A stretch of 64,000 nt of DNA from Pseudomonadota bacterium (GCA_023387735.1 JAEWHP010000009.1:1-64000); one strand, 5' to 3'. Shown: positions 1 to 8,621, numbered from the stretch's first letter. Notes: generated by a model from the letters alone, not told the origin. Numbers and translations: made by a program.

Positions 1-566
1 TCGTGGTCGACGAGATCATCGACATCGTCGAGGAGCGGCTGCACATCGAGGTTGCCGGCGCCGGCGAGGGCATTCTCGGCTCGGCCGTGATCAAGGGCCA
101 GGCCACCGAGGTAATCGACGTCGGCCATTTCCTGCCGATGGCGTTCGCCGACTGGTTCTCGCGCAAGGAGATGCGCGCGTCGGTTACCGCGCAGTCGGTG
201 CTGCTGGTCGACGACTCGGCGTTCTTCCGCAACATGCTGGCTCCGGTGCTGAAGGCGGCCGGCTACAAGGTGCGGGTCGCGGTCAATGCGCAGGAGGGGC
301 TGTCGGCGCTGCGCTCGCAGAACTTCAACGTGGTGCTGACCGACATCGAGATGCCGGACATGAACGGTTTCGAATTTGCCGAGACGATCCGCGCCGACAA
401 CAATCTGAGCCAGCTGCCGATCATCGCGCTGTCCTCGCTGGTGTCGCCGGCGGCGATCGAGCGCGGCCGGCAGGCCGGCTTCCACGATTTCGTCGGCAAG
501 TTCGACCGTCCCGGCCTGATCGCGGCGCTGAAGGAACAGACCGCCGACGTGCAGAAAGCGGCGTAA
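1..566 (+). CDS. cheA: C-terminal part of hybrid chemotaxis kinase CheA (5' truncated by window)
   Basis: The fragment is open from the first base of the window; the gene starts upstream, so the GTG at position 3 is an internal valine codon. About 45 residues resemble the end of the CheW-like regulatory domain that couples CheA to receptors. A short linker leads to a receiver domain with the acidic pair in VLLVDDS, the phospho-acceptor Asp in VVLTDIEMPDMNGFEF and a Lys near the end (FVGKFD). A CheA with a receiver fused at the C-terminus is common in alternative chemotaxis-like clusters of alphaproteobacteria, where the receiver often acts as a phosphate sink (family knowledge). cheW follows after 12 bases, which supports the assignment. 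The kinase core is outside the window, so its completeness cannot be judged. Confidence 0.85.
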   Translation, partial: VVDEIIDIVEERLHIEVAGAGEGILGSAVIKGQATEVIDVGHFLPMAFADWFSRKEMRASVTAQSVLLVDDSAFFRNMLAPVLKAAGYKVRVAVNAQEGLSALRSQNFNVVLTDIEMPDMNGFEFAETIRADNNLSQLPIIALSSLVSPAAIERGRQAGFHDFVGKFDRPGLIAALKEQTADVQKAA

Positions 567-578
567 GGAAACACAGCC

Positions 579-1052
579 ATGACAACCAAGACCGAGACCA
601 TCGAGGGCTCCGTGGCCGAATACGTGACCGCCGTGATCGGCGGGCAATTGTTCGGCCTGCCGATCTCGCGGGTGCAGGACGTGTTCATGCCGGAACGGCT
701 GACGCGGGTGCCGCTGTCGTCGGAGGAGATCGCCGGCGTGCTCAATCTGCGTGGCCGCATCGTTACCGTGGTCGACATGCGCGCGCGGCTCGGCCTGCCG
801 AAGAACGACGACGGCAAGCCGCCGATGGCGGTCGGCGTCGATCTTCGCGGTGAATCTTACGGCCTCCTGATCGACCAGATCGGCGAGGTGCTGCGGTTGC
901 CCGATGCGAGCCGCGAGGAAAATCCCGTCAACCTCGACCAGCGCTTCGCCAAGCTCGCCGGCGGCGTCCACCGTCTCGACGGCCAGCTGATGGTCGTCCT
1001 CGACATCGACCGCGTTCTCGAAATCGTACCCAAGACCGCTCTCGCAGCGTAG
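579..1052 (+). CDS. cheW: Chemotaxis coupling protein CheW
   Basis: This 157-residue protein is essentially a single CheW domain, the usual length for the family. CheW is a cytoplasmic SH3-like adaptor that bridges methyl-accepting receptors and CheA. The opening run EYVTAVIGGQLFGLPISRVQ and the central VLNLRGRIVTVVDMRARLGL are typical CheW signatures. The ATG is preceded by AAGGAAA about nine bases upstream, a good ribosome binding site. It lies 12 bases after the hybrid cheA tail and 43 bases before cheY in the same direction, so the genes probably form one operon. I see no anomaly. Confidence 0.95.
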   Translation: MTTKTETIEGSVAEYVTAVIGGQLFGLPISRVQDVFMPERLTRVPLSSEEIAGVLNLRGRIVTVVDMRARLGLPKNDDGKPPMAVGVDLRGESYGLLIDQIGEVLRLPDASREENPVNLDQRFAKLAGGVHRLDGQLMVVLDIDRVLEIVPKTALAA

Positions 1053-1095
1053 CATGTCCGGGGTACGCCGTTAGTCAGGTTCGGAGGCCAAAAAA

Positions 1096-1485
1096 ATGAA
1101 GACATGTCTTGTTGTCGATGATTCCGGCGTCGTGCGGAAGATTGCACGCCGCATCCTTGAAGAGATGCATTTCGAGATCACCGAAGCCGATGACGGCGAG
1201 AAGGCGCTCGAAGTGTGCAAGCTCGCCATGCCCGACGCGGTCCTGCTGGATTGGAACATGCCCGTCATGGACGGCTACGAATTCCTTGGCCATCTGCGCC
1301 GATTGCCCGGCGGCGATGCACCCAAGGTCGTGTTCTGCACCACCGAGAACGGGGTGGATCACATCTCGCGTGCGCTGCATGCCGGCGCCGACGAGTACAT
1401 CATGAAGCCGTTCGACCGGGAAATCGTTGCGGCAAAATTCCACGAAGTAGGCCTGATCGAGCTCACGGAACAGAGCCCGGTTTAA
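1096..1485 (+). CDS. cheY: Single-domain response regulator CheY
   Basis: The 129-residue product is a stand-alone receiver domain, the normal CheY size. Visible active-site residues are the acidic pair in CLVVDDSG, the phospho-acceptor Asp in AVLLDWNMPVMDG, a Thr in VFCTTENG and the conserved Lys in YIMKPFD. It would take phosphate from CheA and pass the signal to a motor or other output. There is no output domain. GGAGG lies about 7-8 bases before the ATG. It is in line with cheW and cheR. Whether it controls flagella or another output cannot be read from the sequence; the hybrid CheA nearby suggests an accessory chemosensory system. Confidence 0.93.
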   Translation: MKTCLVVDDSGVVRKIARRILEEMHFEITEADDGEKALEVCKLAMPDAVLLDWNMPVMDGYEFLGHLRRLPGGDAPKVVFCTTENGVDHISRALHAGADEYIMKPFDREIVAAKFHEVGLIELTEQSPV

Positions 1486-1517
1486 ACCTGACACGCTTGC
1501 CCCCGAGAGGCTCTCCC

Positions 1518-2390
1518 GTGACCCCGCCAGACTACGACTATCTGCGCAAGCTCCTGAAGGATCATTCAGGTCTCGATCTGTCTGCAGACAAGCAGTACCT
1601 GATCGAAAGCCGCCTGCTTCCGCTTGCACGCAAATGCGGCGTATCCGGCATCGAAGACCTCGTGCAGAAGATGAAGGGTGGCTCCTCCGCGATCGTCGCG
1701 CAGGTGGTCGAGGCCATGACCACCAACGAAACCTTCTTCTTTCGCGACAAGATACCCTTCGAACATTTCCGCCATTCGATCATGCCGGAGATGCTGAAGG
1801 CGCGCGCGGGACGCAGGAGCATCCGGATCTGGTGCGCGGCGGGCTCGACCGGCCAGGAGCCGTATTCGCTCGCGATGAGCCTGAAGGAAATGGGTGCCGC
1901 GCTTGCAGGATGGCGGGTCGACATCGTCGCGACCGACCTGTCGCAGGAAGTACTCGAGAAATCGAAGTCAGGCATCTACAGCCAGTTCGAGGTCCAGCGC
2001 GGCCTTCCGATTCAATTGCTGGTCAAGTATTTCAAGCAGAACGGCGAACTCTGGCAGATCAACCCCGACATCCGTGCCATGGTTCAGCACCGGCAACTCA
2101 ATCTGCTGCACGATTTCTCCCAGCTCGGCACTTTCGACATCGTGTTCTGCCGGAATGTCCTGATCTATTTCGATCAGGATACCAAGATCAATATTTTCGG
2201 CCGTCTCGCCAGGTCGATGGAACCGGATGGCTTCCTCGTACTGGGCGCCGCGGAAACGGTTGTCGGCCTGACGGACGTGTTCAAGCCGTTCCCGGACAAA
2301 CGCGGGCTCTACCGGCCAAGCGGTACGCGCGCGGCAACGGGACAGGCTGGAGCAGCGATGCCACGCGTGGCTGCGATGGCAGGACGGTGA
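1518..2390 (+). CDS. cheR: Chemotaxis protein methyltransferase CheR
   Basis: CheR transfers methyl groups from S-adenosylmethionine to glutamates on chemoreceptors during adaptation. The GTG at 1518 starts a 290-residue protein, the family length; the open frame extends further upstream but that part reads as antisense-like sequence over cheY. The N-terminal helical domain (YLRKLLKDHSGLDL) precedes the SAM-binding signature AAGSTGQEPYSLAM at about residue 110 and the CheR-typical FCRNVLIYF near residue 210. It follows cheY by 32 bases and is followed after 3 bases by a PilZ-like gene. The partner methylesterase cheB is not in the visible part of the operon. Confidence 0.93.
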   Translation: MTPPDYDYLRKLLKDHSGLDLSADKQYLIESRLLPLARKCGVSGIEDLVQKMKGGSSAIVAQVVEAMTTNETFFFRDKIPFEHFRHSIMPEMLKARAGRRSIRIWCAAGSTGQEPYSLAMSLKEMGAALAGWRVDIVATDLSQEVLEKSKSGIYSQFEVQRGLPIQLLVKYFKQNGELWQINPDIRAMVQHRQLNLLHDFSQLGTFDIVFCRNVLIYFDQDTKINIFGRLARSMEPDGFLVLGAAETVVGLTDVFKPFPDKRGLYRPSGTRAATGQAGAAMPRVAAMAGR

Positions 2391-2393
2391 GCG

Positions 2394-2717
2394 ATGAGCG
2401 AGGATGGCAGGGGCACCGAGCGGGTCACGTTCAGCCGGGGTTATGATGTCTGCATCATGGCCATCGACGGGACGTGGCGGCGGGATTGCCAGCTCAATTC
2501 GATCTCGGATACCGACGCGACACTGACCGTGGAGGGTTCCATCCAGGGCCTCAATCTGAAGGAGTTTTTCCTGCTGCTGTCGTCGACCGGCCTTGCCTAT
2601 CGCCGGTGCGAACTCGTCCGCGTCAACGGCACCGAAATGGACATTCAGTTCCTGCGGGGCAAGCACGCCAAGAAGCGCCCGGGCGCGGCGTCAAAGGCCG
2701 ATGAGCGGATGGCCTGA
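2394..2717 (+). CDS. PilZ-like domain protein with degenerate c-di-GMP motifs
   Basis: This 107-residue protein looks like a lone PilZ domain: a beta-rich body (YDVCIMAIDGTWRRDCQLNSI) followed by the short helix-like run LKEFFLLLSS. PilZ domains normally bind c-di-GMP with an RxxxR arm and a D/N-x-S-x-x-G loop. Here the arm reads R-V-T-F-S-R, one residue too long, and the loop reads SISDTDA where DxSxxG is expected, so ligand binding is doubtful. It starts three bases after the cheR stop and is surely co-transcribed, which suggests a role at the chemosensory output or an effector such as the flagellar motor. Family assignment is moderately secure; ligand independence is inference. Confidence 0.7.
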   Translation: MSEDGRGTERVTFSRGYDVCIMAIDGTWRRDCQLNSISDTDATLTVEGSIQGLNLKEFFLLLSSTGLAYRRCELVRVNGTEMDIQFLRGKHAKKRPGAASKADERMA

Positions 2718-2862
2718 GGTTTTTCCTGCACCGGCCGTTCAAGCGCAGCAGCCGGTCACCTGACTCGAATATGCGTCGCAATCGCAACAGGCAGTCAACG
2801 GCGCGGCAAGTCGGCCAGAGCTGTGGCGGCGGAAGACCGCGCGGCTCGTGGCCGTAGTCCGC

Positions 2863-3201
2863 TCACACACCGAAGGTCGAACGCACCGGCGCTTTCACTC
2901 GTTGATCGTCGGCATTGCCGGATTCCGTCAGGGACCGCAGGGCATCGCCAAGATCGGCGTCGCAGGCCTGCAGGGCGGCGGCTGCTTTCATGTAGCGCGG
3001 TGACACGTCGTCCAGTACGATGATGTTGGCGGAACTTTCCTGACCTGCGGCCGAAGCTTCGCCAGCGATCGTCCGTTCGATCAGACGCAGGCTCGACTGG
3101 ACGTGTTCGATCAGGCGCGCGAGGTCAGAGACGACCGCGCGATACGCATTGTTCTGGGCGTCGGGCGCCAGCCCGACAGTGTCGACCGTTGCGTTCTGCA
3201 T
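2863..3201 (-). CDS. Hypothetical protein beside the chemotaxis operon
   Basis: I do not recognise a family. The 112-residue product is mostly helical and acidic, with a heptad-like stretch AVVSDLARLIEHVQSSLRLIERTIAGE at about residues 22-48 and a second helical block near 70-95. It has no signal peptide, membrane segment or cysteine cluster. The ATG at 3201 is supported by GAGGAG about eight bases upstream. It faces the che operon tail-to-tail and is divergent from the FixJ-like regulator. Its position suggests a chemosensory or signalling accessory role, but nothing in the sequence shows it. Confidence 0.6.
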   Translation of the reverse strand: MQNATVDTVGLAPDAQNNAYRAVVSDLARLIEHVQSSLRLIERTIAGEASAAGQESSANIIVLDDVSPRYMKAAAALQACDADLGDALRSLTESGNADDQRVKAPVRSTFGV

Positions 3202-3352
3202 TGATGCACTCCTCGTGTTCGTTTTAGGAAGGCGTTGCTACTTGTGCGTTAAGCCGCCGTCCCGTACAAATACTGGAGCGTTTGTTTTGGTTTGGAATTG
3301 AATCCCGCTATCAGAGTGTGCGTTACTTTCCACCACGCATGGGCGATGCAAC

Positions 3353-3994
3353 ATGACTGAAAAAGTCCCCTCCCGCGGGGAGATTTTCGTAGTCGATGAC
3401 GACCCTGCAGTTCGCGACACGCTTTCGATGGTCCTGACGGCAGGTGGCTATCAGGTCATCTGTTTCGCGGACGGTGCCGCGTTGCTGGCAGTCGCGCGTA
3501 CCAGAACGCCATCCTGCATCCTGCTCGACGTGCATATCCCCGGCAAGTCCGGTCTCGATATCCTGAGGGAACTCCACGGCGAGGATTATCCGGCGCCGAT
3601 TTTCATGATCTCCGGACAGGGCGATATCTCGATGGCGGTCAGCGCCATCAAGAACGGCGCGCTCGACTTCATCGAAAAGCCGTTTCGCGGCAGCGAAATC
3701 GTCGCGCGGCTCGACGAGGCGATCGATGCTTACGCGCGCCGACAGGCGCAAAGCGCAGCTTCCCGGATTGCGACCCTGCATTTTCCTGGACGCGAACCGC
3801 TCACGCGGCGCGAACGCGAGGTGCTGGAGCAGTTCACGTCGGGCGCTTCCAACAAGGAAGCGGGGCGGCATCTCGGGATCAGCCCGCGCACCATCGAGGA
3901 TCACCGCGCCAACATCATGAAGAAGCTGGGCGCGCGGAACGCCGCCGATCTGGTCCGCATCGTGATGACCACCCAGCGTCAGGGCCAAGCCTGA
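3353..3994 (+). CDS. FixJ/NarL-type response regulator (REC + LuxR HTH)
   Basis: The 213-residue protein has an N-terminal receiver (about residues 8-120) with the acidic pair in VVDDDPAVRD, the phospho-acceptor in CILLDVHIPGKSGLD and the Lys in FIEKPF, then a LuxR-type helix-turn-helix (about 150-208). The DNA-binding part starts with LTRREREVLEQFTSGASNKE and contains ISPRTIEDHRANIMKKL. This is the FixJ/TtrR layout, a transcription factor activated by phosphorylation from a histidine kinase. The large hybrid kinase that converges on it at 4068-7568 is a candidate partner by position only. Target genes are unknown. Confidence 0.88.
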   Translation: MTEKVPSRGEIFVVDDDPAVRDTLSMVLTAGGYQVICFADGAALLAVARTRTPSCILLDVHIPGKSGLDILRELHGEDYPAPIFMISGQGDISMAVSAIKNGALDFIEKPFRGSEIVARLDEAIDAYARRQAQSAASRIATLHFPGREPLTRREREVLEQFTSGASNKEAGRHLGISPRTIEDHRANIMKKLGARNAADLVRIVMTTQRQGQA

Positions 3995-4004
3995 ATTTCT
4001 TGAA

Positions 4005-4066
4005 GTCTGATATCCAGCCAGGTCCGATATGCAGCGAAGTCCGATATCCAGCGAAGCCCGATCTGG
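4005..4066. repeat. 17-bp tandem repeat, about 3.6 copies
   Basis: Three successive 17-base units (4005-4021, 4022-4038, 4039-4055) with core GATATCCAGC or GATATGCAGC are followed by a partial fourth unit to 4066. The array fills the space between the stop codons of the convergent FixJ-like regulator and hybrid kinase. Units 2 and 3 differ at one base. Each complete unit contains GATAT. It could be a neutral tandem duplication or a protein-binding array; I see no terminator hairpin in it. Confidence 0.8.
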
Positions 4067-4067
4067 T

Positions 4068-7000
4068 TCAATCGGCGAGCGCTTTTCGGATCATGATCGC
4101 CATGTCCGATTTCCGATAGGGCTTGGCGAGCAACAAGACCCCTTCGTCGAGCCGGCCGTGATGGATGATCGCGTTTTCCGTGTAGCCAGAAGTATATAGC
4201 ACCTTCAGCCCGGGCTTGACCTTCAGCATTTCGTTGGCGAGCTGGCGGCCGTTCAGGCCGGGCATGATCACGTCGGTAAACAGCAGGTCGAACGTATGGC
4301 CTGACGCGACGACGGCGAGCGCCTCGGTCGCGTTCGCCGCATCCAGCGTGACATAGCCGAGCGAGTGCAGTTGCGTCAGCACATAGTCGCGCACCAGCTT
4401 GTCGTCCTCGACGACCAGGATGGTTTCGTGGCCGCCTTCGACGGTCGGCGCCAGGGTTGCTTCGACGGCCGGCAGGATGTCGGTGGCCGGCGGCAGGTAC
4501 ATCTTGATCGTCGTGCCGTGGCCCTCTTCGCTGTAGATCATGATGTGGCCGGACGATTGCTTGACGAAGCCGTACACCATGCTCAGTCCGAGTCCGGTGC
4601 CCTTGCCGGGTCCCTTCGACGTGAAGAACGGATTGAAAACCTTGTCGAGCATGTCGGCCGGAATGCCGGTTCCGGTGTCGCTGACGGCAATCATGGCGTA
4701 GCTGCCGGGCCGGACGTCGCCGTGCATCCTGGCATAGCTCTCATCGAGCACGACCGTACCGGTCTCGATGATCAGCTTGCCGCCGTCAGGCATGGCGTCG
4801 CGGGCGTTGAGGGCGAGATTGAGGATTGCGGTGGCCAGTTGATTGGGATCGACGATGGCCGGGCATACTTCGTCCGCGAAAACCGATTCGATTTCGACGT
4901 GCTCGCCGAGCGTCCGCTGCAACAGCTTGGCGGTATCGATGATCAGCGTGTTGACGTCGGTTTCCTTCGGTTCGAGCGGCTGCTTCCGCGCGAACGCCAG
5001 CAATTGCTGGGTGAGATCGGCGCCGCGTGACGCCGCTTCGTCGATCATCTGCGTGATGGCGGCGAGCTGCGGCTCGCCCTTGACGGCATCCGCCAGGATC
5101 TCGATCGTTCCGGTGACCACCGTCAGGATGTTGTTGAAGTCGTGCGCGATGCCGCCGGTGAGTTGGCCCATTGCTTCCATCTTTTCGGCCTGCCTGATCC
5201 GCTCCTCGGCGGCGATCCGGTCGGTAAGATCGCGGATGAACGCGTTGAACACGAACCCATCGCGCGTCTTCAGCGCGGCAATGCTCAGTTCTGCCGTGAT
5301 CTCCGATCCGTCCCGCCGCCTGATCTGGACTTCTCGGCGGGGCTGGCGAACGACATGCTCGCGCGAAAGGAGGAAAGCTTGCAGGGCCATCTTGAGCGGC
5401 CCCTCCGGCCGGCCCATCAGTTCGAACGCATTCTTGCCGAGCGCTTCGTCGCGCCGCCAGCCCAGCAGATTTTCAGCCTGGGTGTTCCAATCCAGGATGA
5501 TGCCCTGCGCGTCGATCTGGACAAAGGCATCGAGCGCCGTGTCGATGATGCCGCGCGCCAGTTGCGCGCTTTCGCGAAGCGTTTCCTGCACCTGCCGGCT
5601 CTCGGTCATGTCGCGCCCGGCGAAGAAGAACCGCTTGACCGGATCGGACCAAGTGCCGAGCCAGGACAGCCATACGGCATGCCCGTCCTTGTGAATGCCG
5701 CGGGTATCGGAGAATTTCGGGTGCAGCCCGCGCCGTGCCGCGCGCATTTCCTGGCGCGAAGTCTCGAGATGGTCGGGATGGATGAAATCGACGGCGCTGC
5801 GCCCGATCATTTCCTGCGGCCTGTAGCCAAGCACGGTTTCGCAGCTAGGACTGACCTGAACCAGGGTACCCCGCGAATCCATCACCATGATCAGGTCCTG
5901 CGAGGTCTCGAAGATCCGGCGGAGCTCTTCGGCCTGCTGCCGCAACACCTGCCTGGTCTTGTTGGCATCGCTGATGTCGCGGACCACTTTCGATATGCCG
6001 ATGGTCGTCCCCGAAGGCGATTTGATCGGGGAGACGGTGAGCGAGACTTCGATCGGAGTGCCGCCCTTCCGCAGCCGCACCGTTTCATTGTGCTCGATGC
6101 TCTCGCCCCAGCCGATCCGGCGCAACGCGTCCTGGATCTCCGGCCGGCGGTCATCGGGGACGAGCAGCGTGATGTTCTCGCCGACGGCCTCCGCTGCGGT
6201 GTAGCCGAACAGCCGCTCCGCCGCCGAGTTCCAGCCGGTGATCGTGCCGTCGAGCGACATCGTGATGATGGCGTCGTTGGACGATTCGACCGCGGCGCTG
6301 AACAGGCGCTCGCGCTCCGCATGATGGTCGCGCGCCGCTTCGGTGCGGCGGTGCTCCTGGACCTCGCGTTCGAGTGCGAGGGTTTTTGCGTTGACCTCGT
6401 CGATCGCCTGCGCGAACGCCCGCGCCAGCACGCCGGTCTCGCCGCGCGCGTCCACCGGAATGGCAACCTTGCCGTTGCGGGCGGCGCCCTGCACGGCCTT
6501 GGTCAACTGCACGATCGGCCGGGTCAGCGACCGCGCGATCAGCACCGCCAGCGCCGCCGCGCACAACACCGCGATCAGGCCGACGAGCAGCGATGTATTC
6601 CGGATGCTCGCTGCCGGCGCCATGATGGCGGCGTTTGGAGCGGTTTCGATCACACCGACCCATTCGGCGCCGGCAAGGAGCGCTGGCGCCAGGGCTATGC
6701 CGCCGGACCGGGCCGCTTCATCAGGCACGATCTCCGCGCTGCCCTGGGTTGCCCCGGCCTGCGACGCCAGATGCGGGAAGTCGGCCTTCCAGTCGGCTTT
6801 CTTGCCGAGCAGCCAGCCGAATTCCTGCGAGCGATCGGGGTGAATGAGATAGTGGCCGTGCTTGTTGACGACGTAGATGTTCTCGCCGCGTCCCACCGAC
6901 GACCGGGCGCGGTCGAACGCGCGGCGCATATCGACATTGATCATGAAAATGCCGAACGGCTTGCCGTCCCCTGCAAAGATCGGCGCCGCGATGCGGAGCG

Positions 7001-7568
7001 TTGGCCGGTGGATTTCCTCGATCTGGCCGTTGCGGCGACCGAGGTCGAGCGGTGAGACGTAGATTTGCGAAGGACCCAGCCGGGTGGCTTCCTGGAAATA
7101 GCTGCGATCGTTGCGCTGCAGCAGGTGCTCCTCGGGCACGATCCGCACCGTTTCGTTCGGGCCTGCGCGATCGACGCGGACGAGCTCGCGGCCATCGTCG
7201 TCGAGCCCGATGATCCGCATCATCGCATAGGCAGGCTTGGCTTCGAGTTCGGCCGCAAAACGTGACGCCAGCCGCTCGCGCCATGCCTTCTCGGAAACGC
7301 CGTCGAGCGGATCGATGCCACCCGCCCGGCGCGCGCGGATCAGTCCGTGCAGCGCCACGGCGGAACGAAAGCCCTGGACGTCTCCGGTGGCGCTGGCCGC
7401 ATAATACTCGAGGTCGGTCGCCACCTGCCGCGAATGCGTCTCAATGCGGTCGCGCGCGCGCTGCAGGAGCGCCTGTTCCAGGTTGCGATAGTTCAGCCAT
7501 CCGACCGCGGAAACGGCGATCGCGACCAACGCCACCATCGCGATGGCAAGCCTCGTTGCGAGCGTCAT
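4068..7568 (-). CDS. Membrane hybrid sensor histidine kinase (dCache-HAMP-PAS3-HisKA-HATPase-REC)
   Basis: This very large sensor (1166 residues from the ATG at 7568; a GTG at 7592 would add eight) has a membrane segment near residues 8-27, a dCache-like periplasmic sensor region, a second membrane segment (SLLVGLIAVLCAAALAVLIA) near 325-345, HAMP, and three PAS domains. A HisKA domain carries the phospho-His in GGIAHDFNNIL, followed by an ATPase domain with NLALNARDAM, DTGTGIP and KGTGLGLS. A C-terminal receiver has ILVVEDDKLVRD and LLFTDVIMPGLNG. It should sense a periplasmic small molecule and relay phosphate through its receiver. It converges on the FixJ-like gene; partnership is unproven. 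Confidence 0.92.
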   Translation of the reverse strand: MTLATRLAIAMVALVAIAVSAVGWLNYRNLEQALLQRARDRIETHSRQVATDLEYYAASATGDVQGFRSAVALHGLIRARRAGGIDPLDGVSEKAWRERLASRFAAELEAKPAYAMMRIIGLDDDGRELVRVDRAGPNETVRIVPEEHLLQRNDRSYFQEATRLGPSQIYVSPLDLGRRNGQIEEIHRPTLRIAAPIFAGDGKPFGIFMINVDMRRAFDRARSSVGRGENIYVVNKHGHYLIHPDRSQEFGWLLGKKADWKADFPHLASQAGATQGSAEIVPDEAARSGGIALAPALLAGAEWVGVIETAPNAAIMAPAASIRNTSLLVGLIAVLCAAALAVLIARSLTRPIVQLTKAVQGAARNGKVAIPVDARGETGVLARAFAQAIDEVNAKTLALEREVQEHRRTEAARDHHAERERLFSAAVESSNDAIITMSLDGTITGWNSAAERLFGYTAAEAVGENITLLVPDDRRPEIQDALRRIGWGESIEHNETVRLRKGGTPIEVSLTVSPIKSPSGTTIGISKVVRDISDANKTRQVLRQQAEELRRIFETSQDLIMVMDSRGTLVQVSPSCETVLGYRPQEMIGRSAVDFIHPDHLETSRQEMRAARRGLHPKFSDTRGIHKDGHAVWLSWLGTWSDPVKRFFFAGRDMTESRQVQETLRESAQLARGIIDTALDAFVQIDAQGIILDWNTQAENLLGWRRDEALGKNAFELMGRPEGPLKMALQAFLLSREHVVRQPRREVQIRRRDGSEITAELSIAALKTRDGFVFNAFIRDLTDRIAAEERIRQAEKMEAMGQLTGGIAHDFNNILTVVTGTIEILADAVKGEPQLAAITQMIDEAASRGADLTQQLLAFARKQPLEPKETDVNTLIIDTAKLLQRTLGEHVEIESVFADEVCPAIVDPNQLATAILNLALNARDAMPDGGKLIIETGTVVLDESYARMHGDVRPGSYAMIAVSDTGTGIPADMLDKVFNPFFTSKGPGKGTGLGLSMVYGFVKQSSGHIMIYSEEGHGTTIKMYLPPATDILPAVEATLAPTVEGGHETILVVEDDKLVRDYVLTQLHSLGYVTLDAANATEALAVVASGHTFDLLFTDVIMPGLNGRQLANEMLKVKPGLKVLYTSGYTENAIIHHGRLDEGVLLLAKPYRKSDMAIMIRKALAD

Positions 7569-7717
7569 CTTGGTGTCCGCACGCCCTCCCACGCTGTCCG
7601 GCGCCCGGCCGGTTCGAATCGGATGCTATTTCGCATCACCGGGCGGAAGCAACAGGGTCGCGGGTCGGGTGGAGGCCCGAGTGGTCCGGGCCGGAGTCCG
7701 GCCGGATCGGTGCGGCG

Positions 7718-8440
7718 TCAGTTGCTCAGGTATTCCGGGTAGCGCGCCCGAATCCGGGCGATTTCGCCGAGCGTTCCCGACAAATGCGTACGGAGATGCT
7801 TCTGCGCCTCATCGGGTTTGCCGGCGCCGATCGCCTTTGCGATCAGCTTGTGATGCCGCAGGATATCCTGGGCCTTGCCGGGGGAGGGCAGGTGCAGCCG
7901 CCGCAACCGGTCGATATGGCCGCTGCGGCTGCGCACCAACGACCAGATGTCCTGCTTGTCGGCCGCCGCGTAGAGCTGGCTATGGAACTCGTTGTCGGCC
8001 GCCATGAACCTCTCGAAATCGCCGGCCTTGGCGTAATGCTGCTGGCGGGCGATCGTGGCGTTCAGTTCCGCGGCGACGGCCTCGTGGCCATGGCGGAGTG
8101 CCAGCACCCGGACGATTTCGAGTTCCACGGCCTGCCGCAGGAAATGTGCCTGCTGCGCCAGCCGCACATCGACCTGGCTAACCACGGTGGCGTGCTGCGG
8201 GAAGACGTCGACCAGTCCTTCCTCTTCGAGCCGCATCAGTGCATCGCGGATCGGCGTCGAACTGACCCCGAACTGCGTTGCCAGCGCGGCGCGCGACAGC
8301 GGCGACCCCGGTGGGAGTTCCAGCGAAATGATCATGCCGCGCAGGCGCTCGAATACCTGCGGTGCAGCCTGGCGGTCGCGATCGAGCCGGTCGGCGGAAC
8401 GCGGGGTGGCGCGGCGGGGTACGCTTTGCAGGGTAGCCAT
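7718..8440 (-). CDS. GntR family (FCD subfamily) transcriptional regulator
   Basis: The 240-residue protein has an N-terminal winged helix (about residues 20-85: PQVFERLRGMIISLELPPGS, then ATQFGVSSTPIRDALMRLEE) and an all-helical FCD ligand domain (about 90-225) with the expected metal or ligand histidines, for example DNEFHSQLY and RRHLHLP-like positions near HIDRLRRLHLPSP. FadR/FCD members usually repress sugar-acid or carboxylate catabolism and release DNA on binding the substrate. I chose the ATG at 8440; a GTG at 8482 is in frame but lies inside the perfect palindrome 8475-8500, which fits an operator better than coding sequence. The divergent dehydratase and aldolase genes are the probable targets. 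Confidence 0.88.
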   Translation of the reverse strand: MATLQSVPRRATPRSADRLDRDRQAAPQVFERLRGMIISLELPPGSPLSRAALATQFGVSSTPIRDALMRLEEEGLVDVFPQHATVVSQVDVRLAQQAHFLRQAVELEIVRVLALRHGHEAVAAELNATIARQQHYAKAGDFERFMAADNEFHSQLYAAADKQDIWSLVRSRSGHIDRLRRLHLPSPGKAQDILRHHKLIAKAIGAGKPDEAQKHLRTHLSGTLGEIARIRARYPEYLSN

Positions 8441-8474
8441 CGACGAACCGGCCGTTTCAGACGATACTTGCTTC

Positions 8475-8500
8475 AGATGCACTGATACATTAGTGCATCT
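8475..8500. promoter_or_regulatory. Perfect palindromic operator, probably for the GntR regulator
   Basis: AGATGCACT at 8475-8483 is repeated exactly in inverted orientation as AGTGCATCT at 8492-8500 with eight bases between. The site lies in the divergent region between the GntR gene and the dehydratase gene, where an autoregulating FCD-type repressor would bind. Binding is inferred from symmetry and position. Confidence 0.6.
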
Positions 8501-8621
8501 CCACGAAGGCCGTCAATCGGGCCGGAGGAAACGTACGACGCATGGTCGGCCGCAATTGCGGACTGGATCTGATCTTCCGCACCATCGAACGCAACACCGT
8601 CCAGAAATGGGGCACGCAGTC

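Noticed and set aside
5142..7055. A 637-codon plus-strand frame opposite the hybrid kinase
   Set aside because: The kinase frame has all domain motifs in order; the opposite frame reads as composition-driven sequence.
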